Assembly (NCBI RefSeq): GCF_010560025.1
Contig: NZ_SAIY01000002.1
Coordinates: 310,001-374,000, forward strand
Direction: 5' to 3'
Length of the DNA stretch: 64,000 bases
DNA from: Verrucosispora sioxanthis
GTDB lineage: Bacteria > Actinomycetota > Actinomycetes > Mycobacteriales > Micromonosporaceae
Shown here: in pieces, positions 1 through 8,751 of the stretch
Layout of the letters: the number at the start of each line of letters is the position of its first letter
Numbering within the stretch: the stretch's first letter is position 1
Made by a program: the position numbers and the translations under genes
Notes under the pieces: model-generated
What the model was told of the DNA's origin: nothing
The model's database searches: none
What the model saw: the letters and a program-made list of their open reading frames with translations, nothing else

Positions 1-143
1 CCGTCCAGCCCGGTCAGCTCAAGCGTGTCGTGGTGGACGAGCCGCTCGGCGTCGTACCGTCCGGCGGGCAGGAGCACGGCCCAGGTGCCCGTGCCGTCCG
101 CCTGGCTCGCCCCGTTCACCCGATGTGCGGTGTCGGTCGTCAT
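1..143 (-). CDS. N-terminal part of an unidentified protein, cut by the window edge
   Basis: Forty-seven codons are visible from an ATG at 143 and the frame is still open at base 1. The peptide begins MTTDTAHRVNG and contains WAVLLPAGRYDAERL. It starts four bases after the tag stop on the same strand, so it is probably translated together with tag. The visible part is too short to identify, and no function is proposed. Confidence 0.5.
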   Translation of the reverse strand, partial: MTTDTAHRVNGASQADGTGTWAVLLPAGRYDAERLVHHDTLELTGLD

Positions 144-147
144 GCCC

Positions 148-738
148 TCATCCCATCACGTCGGTCGTGGAGGTCACGACGTGGCAGCCCGCCAGATGGT
201 CGTCGACCATTCCGGTGGCCTGCATCAGCGCGTACGCCGTGGTCGGGCCGACGAACCGGAAGCCACGTTTCTTGAGTGCCTTGGCCATGGCCGTGGAGGC
301 GTCGGTGAGCGCGGGCACGGCGGCCGCGGAATCAGGTCGGGCCCGGCCGGCTGGCGGGGCGAACGACCAGAGCAGCGCGGAGAGCCCCTCCGGAAGCTCC
401 TGGGCGGCACGGGCGTTCGCGATCGCAGCTTCGATCTTGGCCCGGTTGCGGACGATGCCGGCGTCGGCGAGCAGCCGGTTCACGTCGGCCTCGCCGTAGT
501 CGGCCACCGTGTCGATCCGGAACCCGCCGAAGGCCGCCCGGAAGGCTGGCCGTTTGCGCAGGATGGTCAGCCAGGACAACCCGGACTGGAACGCCTCAAG
601 CGTCATCCGCTCGTAGAGGGCGTCGTCACCGTGCAGCGGTCGTCCCCACTCGGTGTCGTGGTAGACCGCGTAGTCGGGAGTGCTGGCACCCCATCCGCAC
701 CGGGCGAGCCCGTCGGCACCGATAACCAGTCCCGTCAC
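148..738 (-). CDS. tag: DNA-3-methyladenine glycosylase I
   Basis: The 196-residue product is the usual size for Tag, which removes 3-methyladenine from alkylated DNA in base-excision repair. The family's zinc ligands appear to be present: Cys in the RCGWG motif near residue 14, His in YHDTEWGRP near residue 27, and His and Cys in DDHLAGCHVV near the C-terminus. The FQSGLSWLTILRKR stretch is also typical of the family. The gene is followed after four bases by another start codon, suggesting a short operon running off the left edge. The ATG at 738 gives the full N-terminus. Confidence 0.93.
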   Translation of the reverse strand: MTGLVIGADGLARCGWGASTPDYAVYHDTEWGRPLHGDDALYERMTLEAFQSGLSWLTILRKRPAFRAAFGGFRIDTVADYGEADVNRLLADAGIVRNRAKIEAAIANARAAQELPEGLSALLWSFAPPAGRARPDSAAAVPALTDASTAMAKALKKRGFRFVGPTTAYALMQATGMVDDHLAGCHVVTSTTDVMG

Positions 739-813
739 GGCACCAGCCTAGCCGGGTGGTCCCCGTCGCCGGGCCGGTGGTCGTGCCGAGACCGCCCGGC
801 GCGGGTGCTCCGA

Positions 814-1728
814 TCAGCGTCGCGCCAACGCTTCGCCGACCAGGTGCTCACTGGCCGACCACAGCTCCCGCTCCCTGGCCACGTCGTGGGATTCGGGCGA
901 GGAGTCCCCTACCTTCGGGCCTTCTAGGTACGCGCCGGTGGTGCTGGCGAAGCGGGGGTCGTCGACCAGAACGCCAAGGTGTCTGGCCGCAGACCGGGAA
1001 CTGCGCGCGCCCGGGACCAGCGCGGCGATCACAGGTGCCGCGAGACGGTAGAGCCTGCGGACCGTTACCGGGTAGTCGCGGGACAGCGCCGTGTCCGGCA
1101 TGAGCCCCGGATCGTACGCGTTCACCATGATCGGTCGTCCCGCCAAGCGGCGGGCGAGCTCGTGCACGAAGTAGATGTTCGCCAGTTTGGACGTGGCGTA
1201 GCGGACGCGACCGGCGGTCGGCGCGGGATCAGCCTCCTGGGGATCGGCGAGCTCGGCTGGCGCAGCCCACCGGGGAGCGGGGAAGCCCATTGACTTTTTC
1301 GGCCAGTGGGTGCCACTGCTGACAAGCACGATCCGACCACCGTCGACAAGATCGTCGACAAGCGCGGTGACGAGCAGGTGATGACCAAGATGATTGGTGG
1401 CGAAGGTGAGTTCGTAACCGTCGACGGAACGCCGCACACCGTCGATGACCTGAATGCCGGCGTTGCCGACGATGGCGTGCAGCGGCGGTCGTTGGCCGGC
1501 CTGTCGCAGCCGTTCGGCTGCCCTGGCGACGGAGCGAAGGTCAGCCAAGTCGATGTGGAGAGGTTCGACACTCGCCTGCGGTACGCGTTGCCGAAGACGT
1601 CGGGCCGCCGACTGGCCGCGCATTTCGTCGCGGTGCCCGAGGACGACGTGCCAGCCGCGCCCCGCGAGGTGCGCTGCGGTGTGCAGGCCGAGGCCAGCGG
1701 TTGCCCCGGTGATGACCACGGTCTTCAT
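814..1728 (-). CDS. short-chain dehydrogenase/reductase (SDR)
   Basis: The predicted product is an NAD(P)-dependent oxidoreductase of about 304 residues. It has the nucleotide-binding motif GATAGLGLHTA at the N-terminus, NAG near residue 87, and the catalytic YATSK pair. I chose the ATG at 1728 (MKTVVITGATAG) because the Rossmann strand starts there; upstream in-frame starts would add an unrelated tail that runs through the operator repeats. The gene is divergent from a TetR regulator and is probably its target. The substrate is unknown; the layout resembles retinol-dehydrogenase-like SDRs. Confidence 0.88.
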   Translation of the reverse strand: MKTVVITGATAGLGLHTAAHLAGRGWHVVLGHRDEMRGQSAARRLRQRVPQASVEPLHIDLADLRSVARAAERLRQAGQRPPLHAIVGNAGIQVIDGVRRSVDGYELTFATNHLGHHLLVTALVDDLVDGGRIVLVSSGTHWPKKSMGFPAPRWAAPAELADPQEADPAPTAGRVRYATSKLANIYFVHELARRLAGRPIMVNAYDPGLMPDTALSRDYPVTVRRLYRLAAPVIAALVPGARSSRSAARHLGVLVDDPRFASTTGAYLEGPKVGDSSPESHDVARERELWSASEHLVGEALARR

Positions 1729-1745
1729 GGTGTGAGTCGCTCCCT

Positions 1746-1793
1746 GGTTGACGTTGTCAACCAACGTACGCCACCCGGTTGACATCGTCAACC
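1746..1793. promoter_or_regulatory. twin palindromic operators between the SDR and TetR genes
   Basis: Two nearly identical palindromes, ggttgacgttgtcaacc (1746-1762) and ggttgacatcgtcaacc (1777-1793), lie in the divergent intergenic region. Each has perfect GGTTGAC/GTCAACC arms around a 3-base spacer. Their centres are 31 bp apart, about three helical turns, so two dimers could bind on one face. They are the obvious binding sites for the adjacent TetR protein, repressing both its own gene and the SDR gene. Binding is inferred. Confidence 0.75.
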
Positions 1794-1811
1794 AAGTCTT
1801 AGCATCGAACG

Positions 1812-2375
1812 ATGAGCACCCGGGACGACCTCGTCGCCGCAGCGACCGCCCTCCTCGACGAGGGTGGGCCCGAGCACGTCACCCTGCGGGAGGTCGGACG
1901 CCGCGCCGGGGTGTCGCACAACGCGCCGTACAAGCACTTCACCGACAAGCAGGCGCTACTCGAAGCAGTCGCTGCCCGTGAGTTTGACCGGCTGGGTCGC
2001 GCCATGACGCAACCGCCATCAGAGGAAACGACCGCCATCGAGCTGTTGCACCTGGTGCTGCTGGAATACGTCCGCTGGGCGCAACGCCATCCGCAACGCT
2101 TCGAGTTGGCCACCAGCTGGCCGGTGCCCTCCGCCTCGGCCGAGCTGCAGCTCAGCGCCGGCAACACCTGGCGGCGGCTCGTCGAGCTGACCGCCGAAGC
2201 CCAGGCCAGCGGCAGCCTGTCCGGCGGTGACCCGGAACGGCTCGCCGCCCTGGCCCGTGCCGTCGCACATGGTGCCGCCCACCTGGCCATGACCGGGCAC
2301 CTCGCGCGCGACGGAAAGGGACACGCCAGCGCCGAGGACCTGGTCAACGACGTGTTCGCGGTGCTGCGCCGCTGA
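1812..2375 (+). CDS. TetR/AcrR family transcriptional regulator
   Basis: The 187-residue protein has an N-terminal helix-turn-helix with the segment TLREVGRRAGVSHNAPYKHF at about residues 30-50, typical of TetR proteins. The C-terminal half is the variable ligand-binding and dimerisation region. It is transcribed away from an SDR gene, with two matching palindromes in between, so it likely represses both genes until an unknown ligand binds. The ATG at 1812 lies just downstream of the second operator. Confidence 0.9.
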   Translation: MSTRDDLVAAATALLDEGGPEHVTLREVGRRAGVSHNAPYKHFTDKQALLEAVAAREFDRLGRAMTQPPSEETTAIELLHLVLLEYVRWAQRHPQRFELATSWPVPSASAELQLSAGNTWRRLVELTAEAQASGSLSGGDPERLAALARAVAHGAAHLAMTGHLARDGKGHASAEDLVNDVFAVLRR

Positions 2376-2408
2376 CCTGCCGCGCCCTCGACGACGTCGC
2401 GGAACCGC

Positions 2409-2906
2409 TCAGGGCAGGCGGCCCTGCTCGACCTGGCGGGCGAAGCGTCGCAGCGCCTGGGTGAGGCTGAACTTGGAACCGGGCCAGAGCACCGGCCAGG
2501 CCACCTTGCCGGCCGGTCCGCCCGGCAGGTGGAACCACTCGTGCCAGACCACCTGACTGCGCCCGCTCTCCAGCGGGGTGCACCGCAGCACCCCGGGGCC
2601 GCGCAGCAGCGTGCCGCAGTGCACCACGCCGATCTCGTACGGCGCGTCCACCCGGACGACCCGCATCTTGTCCCGCAGCACCGCAGGCCCGACCGAGGTG
2701 ACCGCCTCGACCAGGCTCCCCTCACCACCGTCACCCTCCACCACCCGGACGGTGGTGAACGGGATCCACTCGGACTGCCGCTCCCAGGCCAGCAGGGCGG
2801 CGAAGACCTTCTCGGCCGGTGCGTTGACGATCACCGTGGCGGTCACCTCACCCGCGCCGGGTTGGGCCGCCTCGCGAAGATCGTCTACGCCGTCCGAGCC
2901 ACTCAC
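2409..2906 (-). CDS. SRPBCC (START-like) family protein
   Basis: The 165-residue product has the helix-grip opening TATVIVNAPAEKVFAALLAW and a C-terminal helix ending QALRRFARQVEQGRLP, as in polyketide cyclase/dehydrase-like SRPBCC proteins. I chose GTG at 2906 because it overlaps the apparent stop of the upstream DivIVA-type gene (GTGA). The same frame is open further upstream through an arginine-rich segment that does not look like real protein. Ligand and role are unknown. It is probably co-transcribed with the upstream gene. Confidence 0.75.
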   Translation of the reverse strand: MSGSDGVDDLREAAQPGAGEVTATVIVNAPAEKVFAALLAWERQSEWIPFTTVRVVEGDGGEGSLVEAVTSVGPAVLRDKMRVVRVDAPYEIGVVHCGTLLRGPGVLRCTPLESGRSQVVWHEWFHLPGGPAGKVAWPVLWPGSKFSLTQALRRFARQVEQGRLP

Positions 2907-3605
2907 GCCGACTCCGACCGGACCACCGAACCGCGCGACGCGGTTCCCGACGCCCCACTGTCCGCCGGCCTGTCGTCGGCGTCCGGGTCGGCAGCGGCGG
3001 GGTCGCGGCACCCTCGGCCACGCCCGGCACCGGCTGCCCGCCGGCCGGCCGGGCAGCACCGTCGGCCGGCTCCGTCGGCTCGCTCGTCGCTCCGCCGCGG
3101 TCGCCGGCTCCGTCGGTGCCTCGGTGGTGGCCGCCGGCACCGGGCGGTCACCGGCACCGGCTCCCGCAGGAGTCACCGAAAGCTCGATGATCGACCCCTC
3201 GGCCACCGGCGGATCCCAGGGCGAGGGCCCCGCCTCGGCCGGGGGGTTGGCCGACTGCTCGCGGGCCCGTCGAAGCGCGTCGGCGTCAGCGATCCGTCCG
3301 TCCCGCAACGCCGTCACCTCCGCCTCCAGCACACCGATCAGCTCGGCCTTGTAGCCGATGTCGTAGGCGGCCCGGCGCATCGCCTGGTCGACCTGGGTCA
3401 TCCGGTACCCACGCAGCGCGGTGTCGAAGCGCACCTCGCCGACATCGGACTCACGCAGCGGACGATCGCCGGGCAGCGGCACCGCTCGCCCGTCCGCCTC
3501 GACCGGAGCCAGGCCGGGATCCCGACCGGTGACCAGCACGGTGACGCCGAACACGACCGCCGCGACGGTGACCGCCACGACCAGCAGGAGCAAAGGCTGA
3601 CCCAT
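2903..3605 (-). CDS. membrane-anchored DivIVA-domain protein, 3' part frame-shifted
   Basis: The ATG at 3605 starts an N-terminal membrane helix (PLLLLVVAVTVAAVVFGVTV). A DivIVA-like segment follows, with RGYRMTQVDQAMRRAAYDIG at about residues 68-87 and then a short coiled region. In the starting frame the sequence turns into arginine-rich peptide near 3110 and runs without a stop into the SRPBCC gene. Other frames hold more natural acidic peptide over about 3020-3110 and 2903-3010, ending in a stop that overlaps the SRPBCC start. I infer one or two indels near 3010-3110. The alternative is a real DivIVA-SRPBCC fusion of 398 residues. Confidence 0.6.
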
Positions 3606-3735
3606 GCACTGATCGTGGCACGCCGAGGGGAACAGGGCGACCCCACCCGGCGCGGCGTACCGGACAGGAAGCCGGACCGACGACGGGATAGCGTCAGCGT
3701 GCCAGCGGTGTGATCGGCCGGCGGCGTACGGCGAT

Positions 3736-4617
3736 GTGGGAGGTGGCGTGGCCGGGGTGCTGCGGCTCGGGACTCGGCGGTTCGGTCCCGACGAACTGGT
3801 GGTGATGGCGATCGTCAACCGCACCCCGGACTCGTTCTTCGACCGGGGCGCCACCTTCGCGGCCGACAGCGCGCTGCGGGCGGTGGAACGGGTGGTGGAC
3901 GAGGGCGCGGAGATCGTCGACATCGGCGGGGTGAAGGCCGGGCCGGGTACCGAGGTCGACGTCGCCGAGGAGATCCGGCGGACGGTCGGCACCATCGCCG
4001 CCGTACGGGCCGCCTTTCCGGAGGTCGTCATCTCGATCGACACCTGGCGCGCCGAGGTCGCGGTGGAGGCCGTGGCGGCCGGCGCGGACCTGCTCAACGA
4101 CACCTGGTCGGGGGCGGATCCGGCGCTGGCCCGGGTGGCGGCGCGGACCGGGGTCGGGCTGGTCTGCTCACACGCGGGGGGACTCAGCCCGCGCACCAGG
4201 CCGCACCGCGCGGCCTTCGACGACGTGGTGGCGGACGTGGTCGCGACCGTCACCGGCCTCGCCGAGCGTGCGGTCTCCCTGGGCGTACGCCCCGACGGGA
4301 TCCTCATCGACCCGGCGCACGACTTCGGCAAGAACACCCGGCACTCGCTGGAGATCACCCGGCGGCTGGGCGAGCTGGCCGCGACCGGTTGGCCGGTGCT
4401 GGTCGCGCTGTCGAACAAGGACTTCATCGGTGAGACGCTGGACCTGCCGGTCGCGGAGCGGCTGGAGGGCACGCTCGCCGCGACGGCGGTCTCCGCGTGG
4501 TTGGGCGCCCGGGTCTTCCGCGCCCATCAGGTCCGCCCCACCCGTCGGCTGCTGGACATGGTCGCGGCCGTCCGGGGAGATCGCCCACCCACGCTCAGCC
4601 GTCGCGGCCTCGCCTGA
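3736..4617 (+). CDS. folP: dihydropteroate synthase or homologue
   Basis: The 293-residue protein has the family's opening strand MAIVNRTPDSFFDRG, the EIVDIGG motif, ISIDTWRAEVA, LLNDTWSG, and the late segments ILIDPAHDFGKN and VLVALSNKDFIGE. DHPS joins p-aminobenzoate to the pterin diphosphate in folate synthesis. Some residues differ from the classical enzyme (NKDFIGE where typical FolP has a serine/arginine-rich loop), and actinobacteria often carry a second FolP-like paralogue, so catalytic activity is not certain. The start may be GTG 3736 or GTG 3751. It is divergent from the DivIVA-type gene. Confidence 0.85.
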   Translation: MGGGVAGVLRLGTRRFGPDELVVMAIVNRTPDSFFDRGATFAADSALRAVERVVDEGAEIVDIGGVKAGPGTEVDVAEEIRRTVGTIAAVRAAFPEVVISIDTWRAEVAVEAVAAGADLLNDTWSGADPALARVAARTGVGLVCSHAGGLSPRTRPHRAAFDDVVADVVATVTGLAERAVSLGVRPDGILIDPAHDFGKNTRHSLEITRRLGELAATGWPVLVALSNKDFIGETLDLPVAERLEGTLAATAVSAWLGARVFRAHQVRPTRRLLDMVAAVRGDRPPTLSRRGLA

Positions 4618-4621
4618 GCGG

Positions 4622-4642
4622 TGACCGGTCGAGCGCCGGTCA
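4622..4642. terminator. hairpin between convergent folP and nuoA
   Basis: A perfect 7-bp stem TGACCGG/CCGGTCA with a 7-base loop lies between the two convergent stops and overlaps the nuoA stop codon. No U-tract is seen, as is common in actinobacteria. It could act on both strands. Confidence 0.45.
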
Positions 4643-5017
4643 GGTCCAGCGGAGGATGTTGCGCCGCCATGCGTACAGCAGGCCGAGCGCCAGGACACCC
4701 ACGAAGATCGCCATTTCCACCACGGTGACCAGCCCGAATCCGGGCCGGTCGAAGATCACCGCCCAGGGGAAGAGGAACACCGCCTCGACCGCGAACAGCA
4801 CGTAGAGGTACGCGTAGACGTAGTAGCGGATCTGCATCTGCGCCCAGTCGCCACCCACCGGGTCGAGGCCGCACTCGTAGCTGGCGCGCTTGCCGGGCGG
4901 GTCGGCCGGGCGGGCCGGGCGGAGCACCCGGTTGGCGGTGAACGCGACGACGAGGAAGAGCACGCCGGCGAGCAGCAGCAGCCCGAGCGTCGCGTACGAG
5001 CCCAGGTAACCGGTCAC
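4640..5017 (-). CDS. nuoA: NADH-quinone oxidoreductase subunit A, orphan copy
   Basis: This 125-residue membrane protein has three hydrophobic helices and the NuoA signatures SYECGLDPVGGDWAQMQIRY and LYVLFAVEAVFLFPWAV. NuoA is a small membrane subunit of respiratory complex I near the quinone site. Here it stands alone: folP is on one side and a secreted-protein gene on the other, with no nuoB-N nearby. It may be a second copy or part of a split complex I locus. Confidence 0.9.
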   Translation of the reverse strand: MTGYLGSYATLGLLLLAGVLFLVVAFTANRVLRPARPADPPGKRASYECGLDPVGGDWAQMQIRYYVYAYLYVLFAVEAVFLFPWAVIFDRPGFGLVTVVEMAIFVGVLALGLLYAWRRNILRWT

Positions 5018-5074
5018 GGTCGGTCAGCCTACCGTCCCGCGGCCGGCCCCGGCCGCGTCGCGAACTTCTTTCTT

Positions 5075-5092
5075 CTGGGACTAGTGTCCCAG
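5075..5092. promoter_or_regulatory. 18-bp palindrome in a divergent promoter region
   Basis: CTGGGAC-TAGT-GTCCCAG has perfect 7-bp arms and lies 47 bases before the secreted-protein start and 58 bases before nuoA on the other strand. Its position suggests an operator or a promoter-embedded regulator site. I know of no regulator to assign to it. Confidence 0.4.
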
Positions 5093-5138
5093 GGCAACTT
5101 CCGACCACCATGGGACCACCACCAGCACCGGAGGACCA

Positions 5139-6591
5139 ATGCGACGGCTGCCCGGACGGCGCGCCTGGCGTCGTACCTTCGCCTCGGCCTGCGCCCTCGG
5201 TCTGCTGGTGGCCGGCGGGGCCGCCGTGGCACCGGGGGCGGTGGCGGCCGGTCCGGCAGCGGGTCGGGCCACCGAACCGGGGCCGTACAGCCCGCCGGCC
5301 GAGCCGACCGACGAGCCGGCACCCACGTCACCGCCACCCACGGTGGAGCCGCCGGTCGAGACGAGTGGGCCCGCCGCGCCCCCGACAACGCCCACACCGG
5401 GCACCACCACCGGCGGACCGGTCCCGAGCAGCGGTCCACCGGCTGTCACGGTGGCACCGTCCCGGCCCACGTACTCCCCGCCGTCCCGACCTCCCGCTGC
5501 CACCCTCGCACCGCCCGCCACGGCCGGCGTGAAGGTCAGCACCGGCGATGTCACCCTGCCGGCCGGTTACTGGAACTCGGCCAGCACGGTGGTCATCCTG
5601 AACGTGACAGTGGCCAACACCGGCACCGCGAGCGCCGGGGTCCGACTCAGCTACACCCTGCCGGCCGGTCTCACCGACGCCGGCACGAGCGGCTGCGCCG
5701 CCGCCGGGAACAGGGACTACCGCTGCGGGCAGTGGACCACGGCGCCGGGCGCGCAGTTCAGCACCCGGTTGCGGATCCGGGTCGACGGCGACGCCTGGCG
5801 CAACGTGCCGCTGGCCGGCTCGGTCCGGGTGACGGCCACCGGCTCGGCCGGTACCGCGAGTGACGACGAGGGCTTCGCCGTGCTCTTTCCGCCCGGCCCG
5901 CCGGTACCCGGGATCACCATGTCGGCCGGGGAGGTCAGCTTCGACGCCGAGGGCGCCGGCACGGAGTTTCTCGTGCGGCTGGGCAACACCGGCCGGGCCG
6001 ACGCCGAGGGCCGGGTCGACGTGCTGCTGCCCGCCGGGGTCACGGTGGCGACGCCACCCGCCGGTTGTGTCGCCGTGGCGGCCACGCGTACCCGCTGCGA
6101 GTTGGGCACGGTGCGGCCGGGGCGGACCGAGGAGGTGAGATTGCCGGTGACGGCGACGGCGCAGGCGCTGCGGAGCGCGCCGCTGTCCGGAGCGGTGATC
6201 GGTCGGCTCGATCCGCGCCACGGTGCCGACCGACGGATGCAGCTCAGTTTCCGGATCACCGCGACGGCACCCGATCTGCCCGCGGCGGTGTCGCCGCCCG
6301 CACCGGTGACGTCGCCGGATCTGCGTCCGGCCGGGCGGCACCCGGCGAGGGCCGGCGGCCGGACAGCGCTCGGCGGTGCCGCTGATCGCCGTGTCGGTGC
6401 TGCTGGTGCTCGCCGCCGGGCTGGTGGCGGCATGGTCGCGGCGGCGGCGCGCCAGCACGCTGCCGACCGGCGGCGAGGCGACCGGGGCGGCTGACCCGCC
6501 CGGCGGCGTGCCGGAACCGGACAGCGGGATCTGGTTCCGCGCCCGGCGGCCGGCCCGGACGTACGACCGGCAGGGGTGGGACGTGCGGTGA
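5139..6591 (+). CDS. secreted, wall-anchored repeat protein, frameshift near its end
   Basis: An ATG at 5139 follows a good ribosome site (GGAGG). The product opens with arginines and a signal peptide (residues about 10-45), then a Pro/Thr/Ser-rich linker (about 45-125), then two DUF11-like or CARDB-like beta domains carrying NTGTASAGVRLSYTLPAGLT and NTGRADAEGRVDVLLPAGVT. In the starting frame it ends in arginine-rich nonsense at 6494. Another frame, from about 6364 to 6591, encodes a transmembrane helix (VPLIAVSVLLVLAAGLVAAW) and basic tail, the expected anchor. I infer an indel between about 6300 and 6375. It is probably displayed on the cell surface; its role is unknown. Confidence 0.65.
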
Positions 6592-6829
6592 CCAGGGGTG
6601 GGGGTGCAGTAATCAGGGGGGTGGGATGTGCGGTGATTTGGCGGTGATATGGATTACGGCGGCCCCGGCGAAACACCGCAACTGACCACATAAACCCTGA
6701 CGTTCCGGTCCCAGTCGGCGGACCTCCGGGCCGGACGCGCCCCCGATCCGACGTAGGCTCTCGGTGAGGAAGGACAGGCGGGCCGGACGTTCACGGACGG
6801 CCGGTGCAGCGGCGCGTCAAGGAGGTCTC

Positions 6830-6907
6830 GTGGCCGAGCAAGGCGAGGTCACCATCCAGTTCAGCCGGCCGCGCCACGGCGCGCGACGAAGCGAGGTGCG
6901 GCCGTGA
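6830..6907 (+). CDS. possible 25-residue leader ORF coupled to korA
   Basis: A strong ribosome site AAGGAGG (6819-6825) is correctly spaced for a GTG at 6830. The resulting 25-codon frame begins VAEQGEVTIQFSRPRHG and ends in a TGA that overlaps the korA GTG (GTGA at 6904-6907). No comparable ribosome site precedes korA itself, so korA translation may depend on reading this small ORF. The peptide could also be a decayed start of korA. Confidence 0.45.
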   Translation: MAEQGEVTIQFSRPRHGARRSEVRP

Positions 6908-8751
6908 CCAAGCAGATCCGCCAACTCGAACGGGTGGTCATCCGGTTCGCCGGCGACTCCGGCGACGGCATGCAGCTGACCGGGGACCGGTTCACCTCGG
7001 AGACCGCGCAACTGGGCAACGACATCTCCACGCTGCCCAACTTCCCCGCCGAGATCCGGGCTCCCGCCGGCACCCTGCCGGGCGTGTCGAGTTTCCAGGT
7101 GCACTTCGCCGACTACGACATCCTCACCCCCGGCGACGCGCCGAACGTGCTCGTCGCGATGAACCCGGCGGCGCTCAAGGCGAATCTCACCGACCTGCCC
7201 CGGGGCGCCGACATCATCGTCAACACCGACGAGTTCACCAAGCGCAACCTGGCGAAGGTCGGCTACGCGAGCAGTCCGCTCGACGACGACACCCTCGCCG
7301 GGTACGCGGTGCATCCGGTCGCGCTGACGTCGATGACGATCGGGGCGCTGGCCGAGCTCGACGTGTCCAAGAAGGACGCCGAACGAGCCAAGAACATGTT
7401 CGCCCTCGGCCTGCTCAGCTGGATGTACTCCCGGCCCTACGAGTCGACCCTGCGGTTCCTGGAGCGCAAGTTCGCCAAGCGGCCCGAGCTGGTCGCGGCG
7501 AACGTCGCCGCGTTCAAGGCCGGTTGGAACTTCGGCGAGACCACCGAGGACTTCGCCGTCCGCTACGAGGTGAAGCCGGCCAAGATGCCGCCGGGCACCT
7601 ACCGCAACATCACCGGCAACGCCGCGCTGTCGCTCGGCCTCGTCGCCGCGGGCGTCCGGTCCGGCCTGCCGGTCTTCCTGGGCGCGTACCCGATCACACC
7701 GGCCTCGGACATCCTGCACGAGCTGAGCAAGCACAAGCGGTTCGGCGTCACCACGATGCAGGCCGAGGACGAGATCGCCGCGATCGGTGCGGCGCTGGGC
7801 GCCTCCTACGGCGGTGCGCTCGGAGTGACCACCACAAGTGGCCCGGGTGTGGCGCTCAAGGGCGAGACGATCTCCCTCGCGGTGGCGTTGGAGCTGCCGC
7901 TGGTGATCGTGGACGTGCAGCGGGCGGGGCCGTCGACCGGCATGCCGACCAAGACCGAACAGGCCGACCTGAACATGGCACTGTTCGGCCGGCACGGCGA
8001 GGCGCCGGTGGCGGTGATCGCGCCCAAGTCGCCGTCCGACTGCTTCCACGCGGCCCTGGAGGCGGCGCGGATCGCGCTCACCTACCGCACCCCGGTCATC
8101 CTGCTGTCGGACAACTACGTCGCCAACGGATCCGAGCCGTGGCTGCTGCCCGAGGTCGAGTCGCTGCCGGACCTGCGGGTCGAGTTCGCCACCGCGCCCA
8201 ATGGCGAGGACGGAACCACCTTCCTGCCGTACCTGCGCGACCCGCAGACCCTCGCCCGGCCGTGGGCCGTGCCGGGCACCCCGGGCCTCGAACACCGCAT
8301 CGGTGGGCTGGAGAAGGCCGACAAGACCGGCGACATCTCGTACGACCCGGCGAACCACGACTACATGGTGCGGACCCGGGCGGCCCGGATCGAGACGATC
8401 CCGGTGCCGGACATCGAGGTGGAGGACCCGGACGGCGACGCCCGGGTGCTGGTGCTCGGCTGGGGCTCGACGTACGGCCCGATCGGTGCGGCCTGCCGCG
8501 CCCTGCGCCAGCGCGGCCTACCGGTCGCGCAGGCGCACCTGCGGCACCTGGCCCCGATGCCGGCCAACCTCGGTGCGGTGCTGCGCTCCTACGAGCGGGT
8601 GGTCATCCCCGAGATGAATCTCGGCCAGCTCGCGCACGTGATCCGGGGTCGCTACCTGGTCGACGCCATCGGCTACAACCAGGTCCGCGGCCTGCCGTTC
8701 ACCGCCGCCGAGCTGGAGACGATGCTGGAAGAGGTCCTGAAGAATGTCTGA
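6904..8751 (+). CDS. korA: 2-oxoacid:ferredoxin oxidoreductase, alpha subunit
   Basis: The 615-residue protein fuses the gamma-type domain (FAGDSGDGMQLTGDRFTSE near residue 16) to the alpha pyrimidine-binding domain (GAYPITPASDILHEL near residue 260; GPSTGMPTKTEQADL near 345). KorAB oxidatively decarboxylates 2-oxoglutarate or a related 2-oxoacid to the acyl-CoA, reducing ferredoxin; in many actinobacteria it serves the TCA cycle. Substrate choice cannot be read from sequence. It overlaps korB by 8 bases, so the subunits are translationally coupled. The start GTG at 6904 overlaps the small upstream ORF. Confidence 0.92.
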   Translation: MTKQIRQLERVVIRFAGDSGDGMQLTGDRFTSETAQLGNDISTLPNFPAEIRAPAGTLPGVSSFQVHFADYDILTPGDAPNVLVAMNPAALKANLTDLPRGADIIVNTDEFTKRNLAKVGYASSPLDDDTLAGYAVHPVALTSMTIGALAELDVSKKDAERAKNMFALGLLSWMYSRPYESTLRFLERKFAKRPELVAANVAAFKAGWNFGETTEDFAVRYEVKPAKMPPGTYRNITGNAALSLGLVAAGVRSGLPVFLGAYPITPASDILHELSKHKRFGVTTMQAEDEIAAIGAALGASYGGALGVTTTSGPGVALKGETISLAVALELPLVIVDVQRAGPSTGMPTKTEQADLNMALFGRHGEAPVAVIAPKSPSDCFHAALEAARIALTYRTPVILLSDNYVANGSEPWLLPEVESLPDLRVEFATAPNGEDGTTFLPYLRDPQTLARPWAVPGTPGLEHRIGGLEKADKTGDISYDPANHDYMVRTRAARIETIPVPDIEVEDPDGDARVLVLGWGSTYGPIGAACRALRQRGLPVAQAHLRHLAPMPANLGAVLRSYERVVIPEMNLGQLAHVIRGRYLVDAIGYNQVRGLPFTAAELETMLEEVLKNV

